Shown: piece after piece, positions 44,428-54,879 of the stretch
Layout: every line of letters starts with the position of its first letter
Position numbering within the stretch: position 1 is the stretch's first letter
DNA from: Prosopocoilus inquinatus
Taxonomy: Eukaryota > Arthropoda > Insecta > Coleoptera > Lucanidae
Direction: 5' to 3'
Length of the DNA stretch: 64,000 bases
Assembly (NCBI GenBank): GCA_036172665.1
Contig: CM069870.1
Coordinates: forward strand, 56,172,212 to 56,236,211
The notes under the pieces: generated by a model
Database searches by the model: none
Seen by the model: the letters and a program-made list of their open reading frames with translations, nothing else
Told to the model about the DNA's origin: nothing
Program-made: the position numbers and the translations under genes

Positions 44428-45100
44428 AAGTTGTAACGTAAATATATTTAGGTTTTAACAAATAACAAATTGTCATAACTCAATTCGGAAGCGTAAATGT
44501 TCACTCAGTTCTGTTTTTTTAGGCATTTTTACGGCGAAAATGCAAAAGTTCGAAATTATAATATTAAATAGAAAAAAGGTTCTCACTGCGTGCGCCGATA
44601 GGAGACTGACTACCTGTTTACAGAACCACAATTGCGAATTGTTACCTACCAGATGCTTTACATATAAAGTATTGTGCACTGTTTAAATTATCCTTTATTG
44701 TTCTCAACTTAGGTCGGTCGGGTTAATATAGTCGGCCGGTAAAACAGTGAACAGGGACTGTAAAGGCATGGGCTTTTTTATAGTCCAAGACTGTACATAT
44801 TCCGTTTAGTGTAGACTGTACAGACAGATCGTAACTATTGAGCGAACATAAGCTTAGTTTGCATTTGGTCGACTGCGGCCAGAGGTATCAACATTATTTT
44901 GTTAAAAATTTTGTTGCAAATTGTTTTTGATTGCAGTGGAAACCTCTATCAGGCTCTGTACAGCGTTTCAGCCCTGTTTGGGGCTTCGTCAGCAGAGACG
45001 TAGCTCGACATTCCCACTGCAAACCAAAAACGACTTGTCCAATTTATTCGCAATTGCGATGTAATAGTGATGAACAGATAAAACAGCAACATCCTATGAT
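44428..45100 (-). repeat. Hammerhead-bearing repeat, inverse copy
   Basis: On the minus strand it starts near 45098 (ATAGGATGTTGCTGTTTTAT) and runs through the hammerhead and the whole body to TTTTTTAACGAA at about 44428. It aligns with 41660-41740 and then 40961-41605 on the plus strand. It forms a 600-bp-plus inverted repeat with them across a ~2.8-kb spacer. The MPKKTELSEHLRF reading frame start, broken in unit 1, is open for slightly longer here but stops within 20 codons. Confidence 0.75.
44952..44999 (-). ncRNA. Hammerhead ribozyme, type I (copy HHR-3)
   Basis: On the minus strand: stem I GTCTCTG (44993-44999) with CAGAGCC (44952-44958), five Watson-Crick pairs from the core outward and then one mismatch. 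Core CTGACGA is 44986-44992. Stem II AGCCC-CAAACA-GGGCT is perfect. Core GAAA follows, then stem III CGCTGT, one base shorter than in HHR-1. Cleavage after the A at 44959. The outer stem I is retained: GTTTTTGGTTTGCAGTGG (45014-45031) with CCACTGCAATCAAAAAC (44923-44939). Confidence 0.85.
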
Positions 45101-45109
45101 TAATACAAT

Positions 45110-46800
45110 AATTTGACGAAAAATTAAATAAAAACTTGCCAAATTATTGATTAAATTAAATCTATTAACGTTTATAATTATTACTTTATCTAAATATTTT
45201 TGATTCTGCAACACGATAATAAATCCAACCCAGAGTCTCTCAGTAATTGAACCAGAGAAAACCGATTATGCCCAAAGATTTCTCGGGTTTGATCATAAAT
45301 AAAATTATCTTTAAACCTCCAACGTTACGAAAGAAATGTCAGTATATAATGTTGGAAACCTCGGAGCAGATCTGCGTCGGTCAGTTAAAGTTAAACTTAA
45401 AGTTAGAAAAGTCAGATATGATGCGTAGTGATGAAGACGGACGTGTGACTTAATGTAGCGGAGAATTTGCTTTATGTTTTATTCAAAACCCCGGAGTGCA
45501 TTTCTCGTGGTAACTTCGAGCGTTCAAAACTAACTGCACATCTTTAAAGCACTTTTATTTACTGTTTTATTGCCTCAGTACAATTAAATTTTTTCTCATA
45601 AACATGTATTCTGCAGCACCTAGTTACAGGCTGTCTAAAAATTAAAGTTCCTTAGTAAAATATAATCGAAAGAAAAAAGAAATTCGAAACTAGTTCATAA
45701 GATTTATCCTTTTTAAGTACTCCTGTCCTTTCTTTTCCTTTCTCACTTTTAGTTTCTCTGTTTTATAAAGTATAATCATGAGCTGCCTGAAGTATTACAA
45801 ACAATTACTTTCCCGCATAAAACTATCCAAGTTTCTAGTTGTATATAATGTGGAACATCCTGTATCCATTGCAACCTAGAACACATCCACAATTCAATCT
45901 CGAAACCGTACGATTTCGGCGTATTAATTACCAGAAAATTAAGTAACTACTGCAAACGACTGCCAGTTCGTTCGGGTGCATCGAATGTAATTTGTTCTCC
46001 ATCGAAAACTCGAAGCATTTCAGGCTGACAGACGTGCGCACTAAAAATTAATCAGTTAAACCCTTCCGCCAGTAATTCGAAGCGCTTCGTTAAACGTCAA
46101 GAGAATCCGGGCTTATCATCACCAACTTTTTACGTTTCATGAATATTTTACGTTGCAAAAAGTTGAACATCTGTTTATGAATAGATGAAGCGAACGCCAA
46201 GCGTGTGTAGTCCTTCCTATCCTTTTATAGGAGCTAACCGTATATTTCACTGCAAGTATTAACAGCAAGCCAATCATTTACAAAAGTCTAAGTTAAGTAC
46301 GTCTGCTGGCTTTTGGATTTTTGAGTCAGGAAAATCGGTTAGACAATGATTTTCTTAGAAGGTACTCAAAATTACTCGAAAATTAAGTCCAATGAAGGAT
46401 AACTGTTAATTATGTGCATTTGCCGTGAGATAGACCGCAAACGAAGAGATTAGAGAAGACGAAAATGTGCATTTGTAGCTTCATCGATTTATTTATTTAT
46501 TTATTTACAAATAAGACGCTATGAAACAACTTTAGTAATCAGACAGGAATGTGCTTTGAACCCTCTATTAATCTGCCTTATGCTGGAAGATAGGAAAAAA
46601 GGAACAAATCTTAATATGTAGTTGGAAGTCGTATGTGAATGAAAAGTTTAGAATAATCAGTATAAAATGTAAATTTTTTATTCTGAAATTGATCCTGGTG
46701 ATTATCAAAACTTTACCATAAAAATTTTAACCCCTTTCATAAGAAAATTTTTGAGAAAATTAACAATTGAATTTGTTATATTGATTATTCCGAACATTTA
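45110..46800. other. Unique DNA with a GC-richer island, no gene seen
   Basis: No gene. A TTTA microsatellite lies at 46487-46505. Bases 45850-46150 are a non-repetitive, slightly GC-richer stretch. Confidence 0.35.
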
Positions 46801-46896
46801 GCTGATGATTAGAGGAACGGGTTCTCGTACATGCGTTAGGTGGAAGGGAACCGTTGGACTTAACGATCACGCGCTTTCGCGTTCTGCCTTGATGTG

Positions 46897-47425
46897 AATG
46901 CTCAGTCTTCAATTCATCGTAGTTAGTGATGAGCGATATCGTGATATCAGTATCTCTGTGAAATCACAGTTTTGATATTAAAAGTAACAGGTTGGCCGAA
47001 ATCATAGTTTATACTTGGATGGAGCATCGCGTTCGCGTACGTCCATAAAGTCGATTTTCCCTTAACGCCATAAGAAATGCACGCACAGCAAACGACTTCG
47101 TACCTTATTGGCATTTGCACATGTAGCTAAGCGCCCTCGTGCAAAATATATTTCTGCGGCCTTTCGTTAAAAAATGTAACAATAGTTTATTACGTTTTGA
47201 GAAAGTCTGTTCTTTTTCTGCATCGAACAGATTTTCTCGAAACAATAAATTGTTGTTACATTTTTTAGCGAAAGGCCGCAGAAATATATTTTGCATGAGG
47301 GTGTTTGGCTATTTGTCGAAACTGTTAACTTTTGATATCTGATAACAAAACTGCGATTTTACAGTGATTCTGATATCACGATATCGCTCATAAGTAATTA
47401 CGATTAATTATTGAAGACTGAGCAA
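46897..47425. repeat. ~530-bp palindrome (foldback)
   Basis: The left arm starts ATGCTCAGTCTTCAAT (46898) and the right arm ends with its inverse ATTGAAGACTGAGCA (47410-47424). Matching inner landmarks are GAGCGATATCGTGATATCAG and its inverse, and GCAAAATATATTTCTGCGGC / GCCGCAGAAATATATTTTGC. The centre lies near 47218. The left arm has about 125 extra bases (roughly 46992-47117). The two similar 63-67-codon frames on opposite strands here are the two arms read as protein and are not genes. Confidence 0.8.
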
Positions 47426-47487
47426 TCATTGACCAGAAAGACAACATTTTGAATGCTGATTATCAAAAATGTAAATAATTTCTTAAA

Positions 47488-48802
47488 AATAACCCTAACC
47501 TACTCATTCTTCGTGCTGACAAAGACAATGTAATGGTTGCTATGTCAAGAGATGATTACATAACAAAATATAATAGTCAGCTTGAAGATACTAAATAATA
47601 CAAACAACTTAATAAAGATCCAACAGGATCGATACAAAAACGATTTAGTTAAAGCTTTCAAGAATAAAGAACGTATTGATAATGCCACGACTAAAAGGCT
47701 TAGCAATTATAGTGGGAATCACCCTAGGTTATATTGCCTACCAAAAATTCACAAAGAAGAAATACCACTCAGGCCCATAGTGGCTTCCAACAACGCCCCC
47801 ACATTCTTTTGTTTCTAGCCAAATTCATTGCCGATATTCTGAACAGAGTACAACAAGACTATCATTATTTCGTGAAAGATTAATTTCATTTTGCTGAATT
47901 TATCAACGATTTTCAATTACCTAATGATTATGTAATCATCAGTCTTGATGTAGTATCATTATTTACGAACATACCTCATTTCCTGATTATCGATAGCATC
48001 ACTGATCATTTTGAACATATCAAAAAATTCATCAATCTTACGTTAATTGAAATTATTAAAATTTTGAATTTTCTAATGAATTCTAGTTACTTCACATTTG
48101 ATAAAAAAAATTTCTCACAAGTTTTTGGTTGTCCGATAGGGCCATGCCTCAGTCCCATTCTTGCTGAATTTGTCATGAATACTCTGTTAGATCATTGCTT
48201 ACCGAAACTTGATTTCAAAGTACCTTTCTTAAAAAAAATACGTGGATGATATTATTACAGCCATACCGACTAACGCTGCTGATCAAACTTTACATATTTT
48301 TAACAATTACAATAGCAACATACAATTCACCAATGATGATGAAAAGCACAACTCTGTTCCCTTTTTGGATACCTTAGTGATAAGGAACAACTCCAATATC
48401 ATAGAATTTGACTGGTATAAAAAACCCACTAACTCCAACAGATACATCAATTTCCATTCACACCATAATCACAAAGCCAAAATCAACTTCGTGTTAGGTA
48501 TGAAAAATAGAATACTAAAACTTTCACACAACAAATTTAATGAAAAAAGTCTAAATAAATTATCGAACATTTTACAACAAAACAGTTATCCAAAATCTTT
48601 CATCAACATATTCATTTTCAGTCGTGATTCCAATTTGGCCAAAAAAAAAAAAACTATAAGCCATAACTTAAGTCCGTATGAATTGAACACTGTAACATCT
48701 TTTCCTTTTATTGGTGAAATTCAAACTAAAATTAACAATTTGTTATCATTAGAAAATATAACTTTATTTTTACTATTTTATATATACTATTTTCCAATTT
48801 AA
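47488..48802 (+). pseudogene. Penelope-like reverse transcriptase (broken)
   Basis: The protein can be followed through several frames. LILRADKDNVMV leads in. YCLPKIHKE and PLRPIVAS (47729-47790) are hallmark Penelope segments, followed by DVVSLFTNIP (first catalytic Asp, ~47955), FGCPIGPCLSP (~48130), and YVDDI (~48238-48252) carrying the Asp pair. The C-terminal part is PFLDTLVIR and WYKKPTNSNRYI. The N-terminal part is missing. Breaks are stops at about 47595, 47655, 47817 and 47881, plus a frameshift in the A run at 48232-48240 just before YVDD. Penelope RTs are related to telomerase and prime at chromosomal nicks. Confidence 0.9.
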
Positions 48803-48825
48803 AAGAACAGATTAATGATGAATTA

Positions 48826-49116
48826 AAAAGAAATGTTATCTATCGGGTGGGCTGTTTATGTCATTGTAATTAGGTCTACATTGGACAAACTTTACAACAT
48901 CTAAAACAACGTCTCATGAATCACAAATGTGACATTAAACATTACAATTCAAACTCACTTGTCAATCACATTAATGACTTTAATCATGATATTAATTTAG
49001 ACAGTGTAGAGGTGATTACGACGGAGAACAGCCTACAGAAAAGACTTTTTATTGAACTGTTTCACATGTATACTCACGCTGACACTATGAATTCACAATC
49101 GGATATACAAAACTAA
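48826..49116 (+). pseudogene. GIY-YIG endonuclease domain of the Penelope-like element
   Basis: It continues the RT protein after a frameshift. It has NVIYRVGCLCHC, a stop at 48871-48873, then VYIGQTLQHLKQRLMNHK. The Tyr pairs and the Gly of GIY-YIG are recognisable (IY...YIG), as are the Cys pair preceding YIG and an HI..FNHDI zinc-binding-like segment characteristic of Penelope endonucleases. It would nick target DNA for priming. The C-terminal helix with Glu (RLFIELFHMYTH) is retained. The in-frame stop makes it inactive. Confidence 0.85.
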
Positions 49117-49472
49117 AGTAACATCTACTATAATTTAATGGAAAAAGAAAAGAACATAAACAGATCCTAACCCTTCCATTTTTAAATTTCAAATTTGCTG
49201 CCTTATTTTTAACAAGTGTGCTCCTTGATCCCTGTGCTTCCCGCATTTTCACATCCGCCATTTGAGGCTTAACCTATAATTTTTGTCCGTCCCTTTTACA
49301 CTGGTTCTTAATATGTTTTAATCAACTTTTCAAGAAGTTTTCTTGTAAAAATTTTTATTTTTAATTAATTATTGTAATGTGTTCCATCAATTGGAACCCT
49401 CAAGCTGTTGTAAGTAACAATTATTTGTTCATAATATTTTACGAACTCATATTTTGTATCATTTTAGGGCCT

Positions 49473-49500
49473 CTGATGATGGAACAAATCTGTTTCGAAA
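49473..49500 (+). ncRNA. Hammerhead-like core downstream of the Penelope-like gene
   Basis: Core CTGATGA (49473-49479), one unpaired T, stem II GGAACA-AATC-TGTTTC (49481-49496; one G-U pair), core GAAA (49497-49500). A TATATA follows where a minimal stem III could form. No good stem I partner for AGGGCCT is seen downstream, so the motif is incomplete and probably inactive. Its place after the RT-EN gene fits the known hammerhead in Penelope terminal repeats. Confidence 0.55.
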
Positions 49501-49939
49501 TATATAAATAAAAGAGTGTCTTAAAAAAACTAAACCAGACCAATCCTGCCGAATAACCCCATGACCAATACTCTACAATTTTGTGTTTCAACAAGTACGG
49601 CATACTTCCCAAGTTTGCAATCACATCAAGGCAGAACCCGAAAACGCGTGATCATCAACACCGATGGCTCTCTTCCACCTAACACGTGTACAAGAATCCG
49701 TTCCCTACTGATAATACAATATTAATACCAAAAACTAAAAAGAGCTAAGTAGACATCTGGAATTATAAAAAAGAGCCCTTGAGCGAAAAATTCGTGAAGA
49801 TGAAGACATGACATTGATCTCCAAGGTTAAGAATGGATATCGTTTGTTTGTGTGTGCGCAAGCTTGTTGAATTTGCGGGAGCACGGACAGATTTATAAAG
49901 AATTACTGGATCGTGGGAAAAATTAAATACTACAGGATT

Positions 49940-50545
49940 TTCATGGAAAATTGAACGAGGAAATAATAGGGACGGAAACACAACAAGTAGAAAAATTTAA
50001 ATACCTGAGATTTTGATGATTATAGATGGGAAATTGAGTGAGGAAGTAGGAGAGAGGCTGGTCACAGCGGAAAGACTTTTCAACAGTATAAAGAACGCCT
50101 TTTGGGAAAGAAAGAAATTCCCAATGTCATCAGAATTAAAATATTCTAAAACAAGTGCTTACAATTATATTAATATTTGTCTCGGAGTCATGGACATGTA
50201 GAAAACAAACAGAAAAGAGAAAAGTCGGGATAATGGAAAGATGGTGTCTAAGGAAAGTAAATATAAAATGTTGAGAATAAGGTGAGGATTAGAATTTCAA
50301 ACAGAGTTTAGGAGCTAAACGTAAAAAATAGGTGATAGAACAAGGACAACTAAGATGGTACAGCCGTCTAAAAAGAACAAAAGAAGAAGTGTGCAAAGCT
50401 ATAGGAAGAAAGAAAAATATAGGTAGACCAAGAAAAATGTGGAATTAAGAGATGGGAGAGGTGACGGGGAAACTTGAAGGGATGTTGGAGGATGTGACCA
50501 GATAGAGAGAAATGGAGAACGAAGAAGGAAAGTACTCGATTCCAT
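49940..50545 (+). pseudogene. RTE-like LINE, C-terminal remnant
   Basis: Fragments in all three frames resemble the end of an endonuclease-RT protein of RTE/related LINEs. QVEKFKYLR is followed by DGKLSEEVGERLVTAERLFNSIKNAFWERK (50022-50112), later IEQGQLRWYSRLKRTKEEV (~50337-50395) and IGRPRKMWN (~50420-50450). In intact relatives these are the region after the RT thumb with WYGH and GRPR..W. Many stops and indels. The RT active site itself is not present. Confidence 0.6.
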
Positions 50546-50559
50546 AAGTTTTAACTTCA

Positions 50560-51990
50560 TCCAACAGTAACGGTAGATTAAGCATAACAGTTAAGTAGGT
50601 AAGTAATTACAGACCACCAGAACCCCACCTAATTAGGCAGGGTTTTGTTTTTCAATTATATAGAAGAAAACTAGTGAGTTGGATGATTTGAAACACTCGG
50701 TACATTGATCCTTCATTTGATTATTATTTTTCCTTTCAACCTCGTTTAGGATCAGCGTCACAAAAACGAAGTATAATAATTAGGTATGTTCCCCTCTTCT
50801 CAGAGGAATGTAAATTTCTTTGATTGTCGGAATTCAGACGTCGTTTGTTGAATCGCGAGATCTTTTAAATGCAAGTCGATGCCGTTTTATGATAAATAAG
50901 GAAAGGAGATGGCTCAGGGCCGTGCCGACTTGAATCCCGCATGAATTAAAGGATACGGCGGCGAACTAACTATTCAAGCCTGCGAGTGAGAATTACTTCT
51001 TGAAGCGTCAACCGCGGCTTATATGCCTTCCTAAACTTGGTTAATACTTGATCTCGTTTTGCATTATGCATAACTAATATTTTAATGCGAACATTTAAAT
51101 AATACCTGTTTAATTTATTCCGGTATTAATGTACATTTCAAATAAATCAAAACAATGAAGTTCTTTGTGCGGGGGTTCATTTTAATTGGGGAATTATAAA
51201 AGAATTTGGAAAGAATGTCAGGCCTGGTGTGTTGTAATGAAAGTGAAATTACGAGACAAAATACGTATAAATATCAACATCGGTTTACATTAACATGTAA
51301 ATATTTTATTTCGGAACTTTAAATTGCAGAAAACTTCCCGAACAGCAGAGGCAGAGTTGTCGTTGTCGCTCACCCCTCAAACCGACGGCGAGCTCGGTCT
51401 ACGGTATTCACGCGCGCGTGTATTATTCTGAATTTCATTTGGGTCAACATTTCAATTTTAATTTAAACTCGCGGCAGACAAGTAAAACCATCAAACTTGT
51501 TAATTACCTGTTTGCTAAAATTCCCTTGAGTATTTTCTCTAGTGTAATTTCCAGAATTGTCGGTATCAGACGAGCGCCGTATCTGTAATTTCCTTTTGCC
51601 AACGGCGCTCAACAATGAACGACCTCAGGTATATAGCGTTCTCTCATGCATTCGTATTTTTGACAATTATCTTTCATTTATTTTCCAGCTGGAATTTACA
51701 CATTTAATGCAAATTCGCTTGCCCTTCGCAATTCACCTTTTGAAATGCGATAAGGCACGCAATTATTTACGAGAAAAACGAAGAACACGCATAATTAACA
51801 ACACCTGTAAGGAAATTTATTTATTCCTAACAATAACCTTCTAACTGAATCGCACGTAGACCCAAGAGAACGGCAAACAAGGAAATAATAAAGATGTAAA
51901 ACATTCTGGTAAAATGGATTTTGCTGAAAAGATAAAGAATTTTGATAGTTCTTCAATAAATATAAAATATATCCACGTCAGGTTCCAACA
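50560..51990. other. Unique DNA with GC-richer islands, no gene seen
   Basis: No gene. Two non-repetitive GC-richer patches lie at 50880-51060 and 51330-51560, the latter with ACGCGCGCGTG. They could be regulatory or an unrecognised 5' exon; there is no direct support. Confidence 0.3.
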
Positions 51991-51997
51991 TGCATTG

Positions 51998-53250
51998 CGT
52001 AGGCTGCTGGAAAATTTTCTGGAATCTAGTAGGTTTAGAATTGTTAACGTTTATCAACTGTCATATTTGAAAAATTTTACGTTTTTCGTCTATAATTCTA
52101 TTGACAGTTCCTATCCAAGTTAACTAGTTTTGTTTGTACAGCATTTGAGAAAAAGTAATTTTGTGTAAACATGGAAATCTCGCGTGAAAATTTTCGTGCC
52201 ATGATTTTTTACGATTTCAAATGTGGTCTAACGCCTAAACAATGCCTCGATCGGCTTCATTTGGCCTTTGGAGATGAAGCATCATCAAAGAGCAGTGTTT
52301 ATAATTGGTTTGCCGAATTCTAGCGTGGACGCACCTCTCTCAGTGACGAATTTCGAGAAGGTTGTCCATCAACATCTGTTGTTGCCACTAATGTAGATGC
52401 TGTGCGTGAAATGCTTGAGCGAGATCGACATGCGACATACCGTGAGATTCAAGCATCCTTCCGCATTGACATGAAGCAATTGACATGATCATTTGAGCGT
52501 ACGAAAGCTTTGCAGTCGTTGGATCCCACACAATTTAACAGAAGCGCAAAAGCAGGGTCGTGTGAAATGGTGCGAAGAAATGCTCAAGAAATTCAATGGA
52601 GGTCGTTCAAATTTAGTTTATAACATCGTTACTGGTGACGAAACGTGGATCTATTCGTACGAGCCAGAAAGTAAACAACAATCTACCGTTTTAGTTGTCC
52701 GTTCACGCAGTGCTGCGAAGCAAATGATTGCTTGTTTCTTTGGTTTAACCGGACATGTAGCAACCGTGGCTTTAGATGATCGAAGAACCGTGAATGCTGA
52801 TTGGTATACTACAATTTGTTTGCCGGAAGTCATCGATCAAATAAGAAGAAACAACCGAAATCGACGAATTATTCTCCATCACGACAACGCCAGCTCTCAC
52901 TCAGCCCGTCAAACAGTTGATTTTTTGTCCAAAAAAATTGTTGAATTAATGACTCATTGTCCATATTCACCTGATTTATCACCTAATTATTTCCTTTTGT
53001 TCCTAAATATCAAAAATAAAATGCGTGGTGAGCGATTTTCGTCGGCTGAAGCAGCGGTTGAAACATTCCGGACATTGGTTTCTTCGGTACCATCTTTAGA
53101 ATAGAAAACGTGCTTTAGAAATTGGTTCGAGCGTATGCAAAAGTGTATTGACGTCAAAGGCGAATACTTCGAAAAACAATGATACCAAAATTACCAAATT
53201 TCATATGCGTTCTTTCATACCGTTTCCAGAAACTTTTCCAGCAGTCCACG
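51998..53250 (+). mobile_element. mariner transposon, copy 1 (dead)
   Basis: A 1253-bp element. The left terminus CGTAGGCTGCTGGAAAATTT (51998) and the right terminus, read on the minus strand as CGTGGACTGCTGGAAAAGTT, are inverted repeats of about 28 bp. TA follows at the right (53251-53252); the left flank reads TTG, so the left TA has mutated. The 5' untranslated region, transposase and short 3' region occupy the normal positions. A second copy is at 62160-63019. Confidence 0.85.
52171..53182 (+). pseudogene. mariner transposase, copy 1 (catalytic Asp lost)
   Basis: Start ATG at 52171 (MEISRENFRAMIFYDF). The N-terminal DNA-binding region (KQCLDRL, SVYNWFAEF) has a stop at 52321-52323 and a frameshift near 52480. 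The frame 52493-53104 carries the DDD domain: TGDETW with Asp49, HHDNASSHSARQ with Asp131, and YSPDLSPNYFLLF. In active mariners the residue 35 positions after the second Asp is the third catalytic Asp; here it is Tyr166. About 11 codons (WIFQ..PKP in copy 2) are deleted after KQQSTV. A TAG at 53102-53104 cuts off the last 26 codons, which remain readable to 53182. Cut-and-paste activity is impossible. Confidence 0.9.
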
Positions 53251-53259
53251 TACTGCATT

Positions 53260-54035
53260 TTGAGTAATTTCCCGAATAGAAGAAGACGACATCTTCTATT
53301 ATGATCTACATTTTAAGAACATTATTTAAGTGTCATTAATAATTAAGAAAATTTATAATATTATTCTTCTACTATCCATCTGGATTTAATTAGTGTAATA
53401 ACATTACGCTTGAAGCTTAAAGGAACGGTCTAAAATGGTTTAGGTCGAGTAGCTGGCGAGATATAAAACTTCTTATTAAAAACTTAAGACCGAAATAGAA
53501 TGGGGTAATATTCGAATATGCAAAAACCCGTTGCACCTTGTTTATGGCGACTCGTCTTGTCTGCCACGTGCTAAGTGTATTATAATGTTAATGGGCGAAG
53601 TTTTGCAGGCTGTATCCACCGCGATTCGGGATGAAGCCCGGCTTCATATGCCAGCAAACGACGCCGTTAATTCTTGTTTCCATGAGATTAACTGAAAATT
53701 AGATGGCGTAAGTTTGTCTTAAAATGAAAAGAATACATCGTTTTGCGAAGCTGCGGTATTATTCGAAAACCGAGCTCGTTTCGTTCGCGTCTCGCTGTTT
53801 GCTTTTCCAGGCTCCCGATATTACGCTTATATGCGAGAACCGAAATAAAAACGTATTGCGCGAATATTAAGTAGAAAATAAAGTCGAGGAGTGCGAAATT
53901 AAAATATGAAAATTGCAAAAGAAATTAAATCGAAAACTGATTCGGTTTGTTACCTTAGATTTTGTTATTTTCCTTTATGGTCACTATTAATTACATAACA
54001 AAAAAGATCATAATAAATAAAATTAGATAAAATAC
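53260..54035. other. Unique DNA, no gene seen
   Basis: No gene or repeat. Bases 53540-53880 are GC-richer and non-repetitive. Confidence 0.3.
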
Positions 54036-54039
54036 ATTA

Positions 54040-54740
54040 CTCACATTTCTCTAGGAACGTATTTTTCTTTTTTGTTAGCTAAATTTGCTTCAAAAGTACA
54101 AGAATAGGTGGCAAAGGCTCATTTCCCAAGTCATAAAAGAGATTGGCAACGACCAATATAGTTTCATCGAAAGAAAACATCTTTGCTCATAACGACAAAA
54201 GAATTCTTCTGTAGCTTCATTCAATGGAAAATAAAAAGTGATGTAGTTTTGACCAAAAGCCATAGAAAAAATTTGATGACCAGATACAGAAAAAGTTCGA
54301 TGACCAGATTCAGAAAAAGTTATTTAGAGTTGAAAGCAGTTTCATTGTAAGATCAATGTTATCGTAACAGATAGATCAAATCTAAAGAATCCATTTTCCT
54401 TCAACCCTCCGATGTCACCTCGTGAGAAGTGGAAAAATGATTAGTTCCACCAGAAGCCACAGAGAAGAAATAACATTTAAAGCAAAACATTTAGAATTTG
54501 GAGTGCTTTTGAAGTACAACCACCAACTTAATGTAAAAGCAGAAAAATAATTAGTTCCACCAGAATCCAGACAGATTTGGAGCATTTTCTTTTTTAAATT
54601 TGGAGTGGAGTTTTGAAGCAAGGCCCCTCGCTCAATGTTAACATAACAAATAGGTCATAACTAATGAATTCTTTCATGCACTTCCAATAACACCACGTCA
54701 AAAGTAGAAGAATAATATGTAGCACAATTCAACTGCAAAC
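54040..54740 (+). repeat. Diverged repeats: 24-bp tandem and ~113-bp units
   Basis: TTGATGACCAGATACAGAAA and TTCGATGACCAGATTCAGAA form a two-copy tandem of 24 bp at about 54272-54320. ATTAGTTCCACCAGAAGCC (54440) and ATTAGTTCCACCAGAATCC (54552) with AATTTGGAGTG (54491, 54598) define two units about 110 bp apart. Words such as TAACAgATAGaTCA and AAGTAGAAGAATAA recur at both ends. No reading frame is preserved. Confidence 0.5.
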
Positions 54741-54879
54741 GACAATGGATGTACAAGTTTTCAAGTCAATTTATCAAAAGATTGACAAGTAAATGTAGGA
54801 TGTTCACTGTTACAGAAAGCAAAGACAGAAAGAAGGATTCTACAATAATTCAAGCAATAGTTGTAGTCTAAGGAGCAGG

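Larger units (their letters stand above)
46803..49713 (+). mobile_element. Penelope-like element region with inverted outer repeats
   Basis: Outer inverted repeats of about 93-95 bp: 46803-46897 and, inverted, 49621-49713. Shared landmarks are TTAGGTGGAAG, GATCACGCG and GTTCTGCCTTGATGTGA. Inside, in order: a ~530-bp palindrome (46897-47425), the decayed RT and GIY-YIG endonuclease gene (47488-49116), a 3' region, and a hammerhead-like core (49473-49500). Penelope elements typically have partial terminal repeats, hammerhead motifs and this RT-EN order. The palindrome may be a separate insertion. Exact element ends are not certain. Confidence 0.65.

Noticed and set aside
44473..44679. 68-codon frame in the inverse hammerhead repeat as a possible retrozyme protein
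   Set aside because: The same region in unit 1 is broken, and the frame ends within the repeat body. Retrozymes are non-coding.
47105..47342. Two similar small proteins on opposite strands
   Set aside because: They are the two arms of the palindrome read in each direction, not genes.
50920..50960. tRNA-like GATGGCTCAGGGCCGTGCC...TTGAATCCC
   Set aside because: Box-like words are present, but box B lacks GTTCGA and no cloverleaf can be formed.
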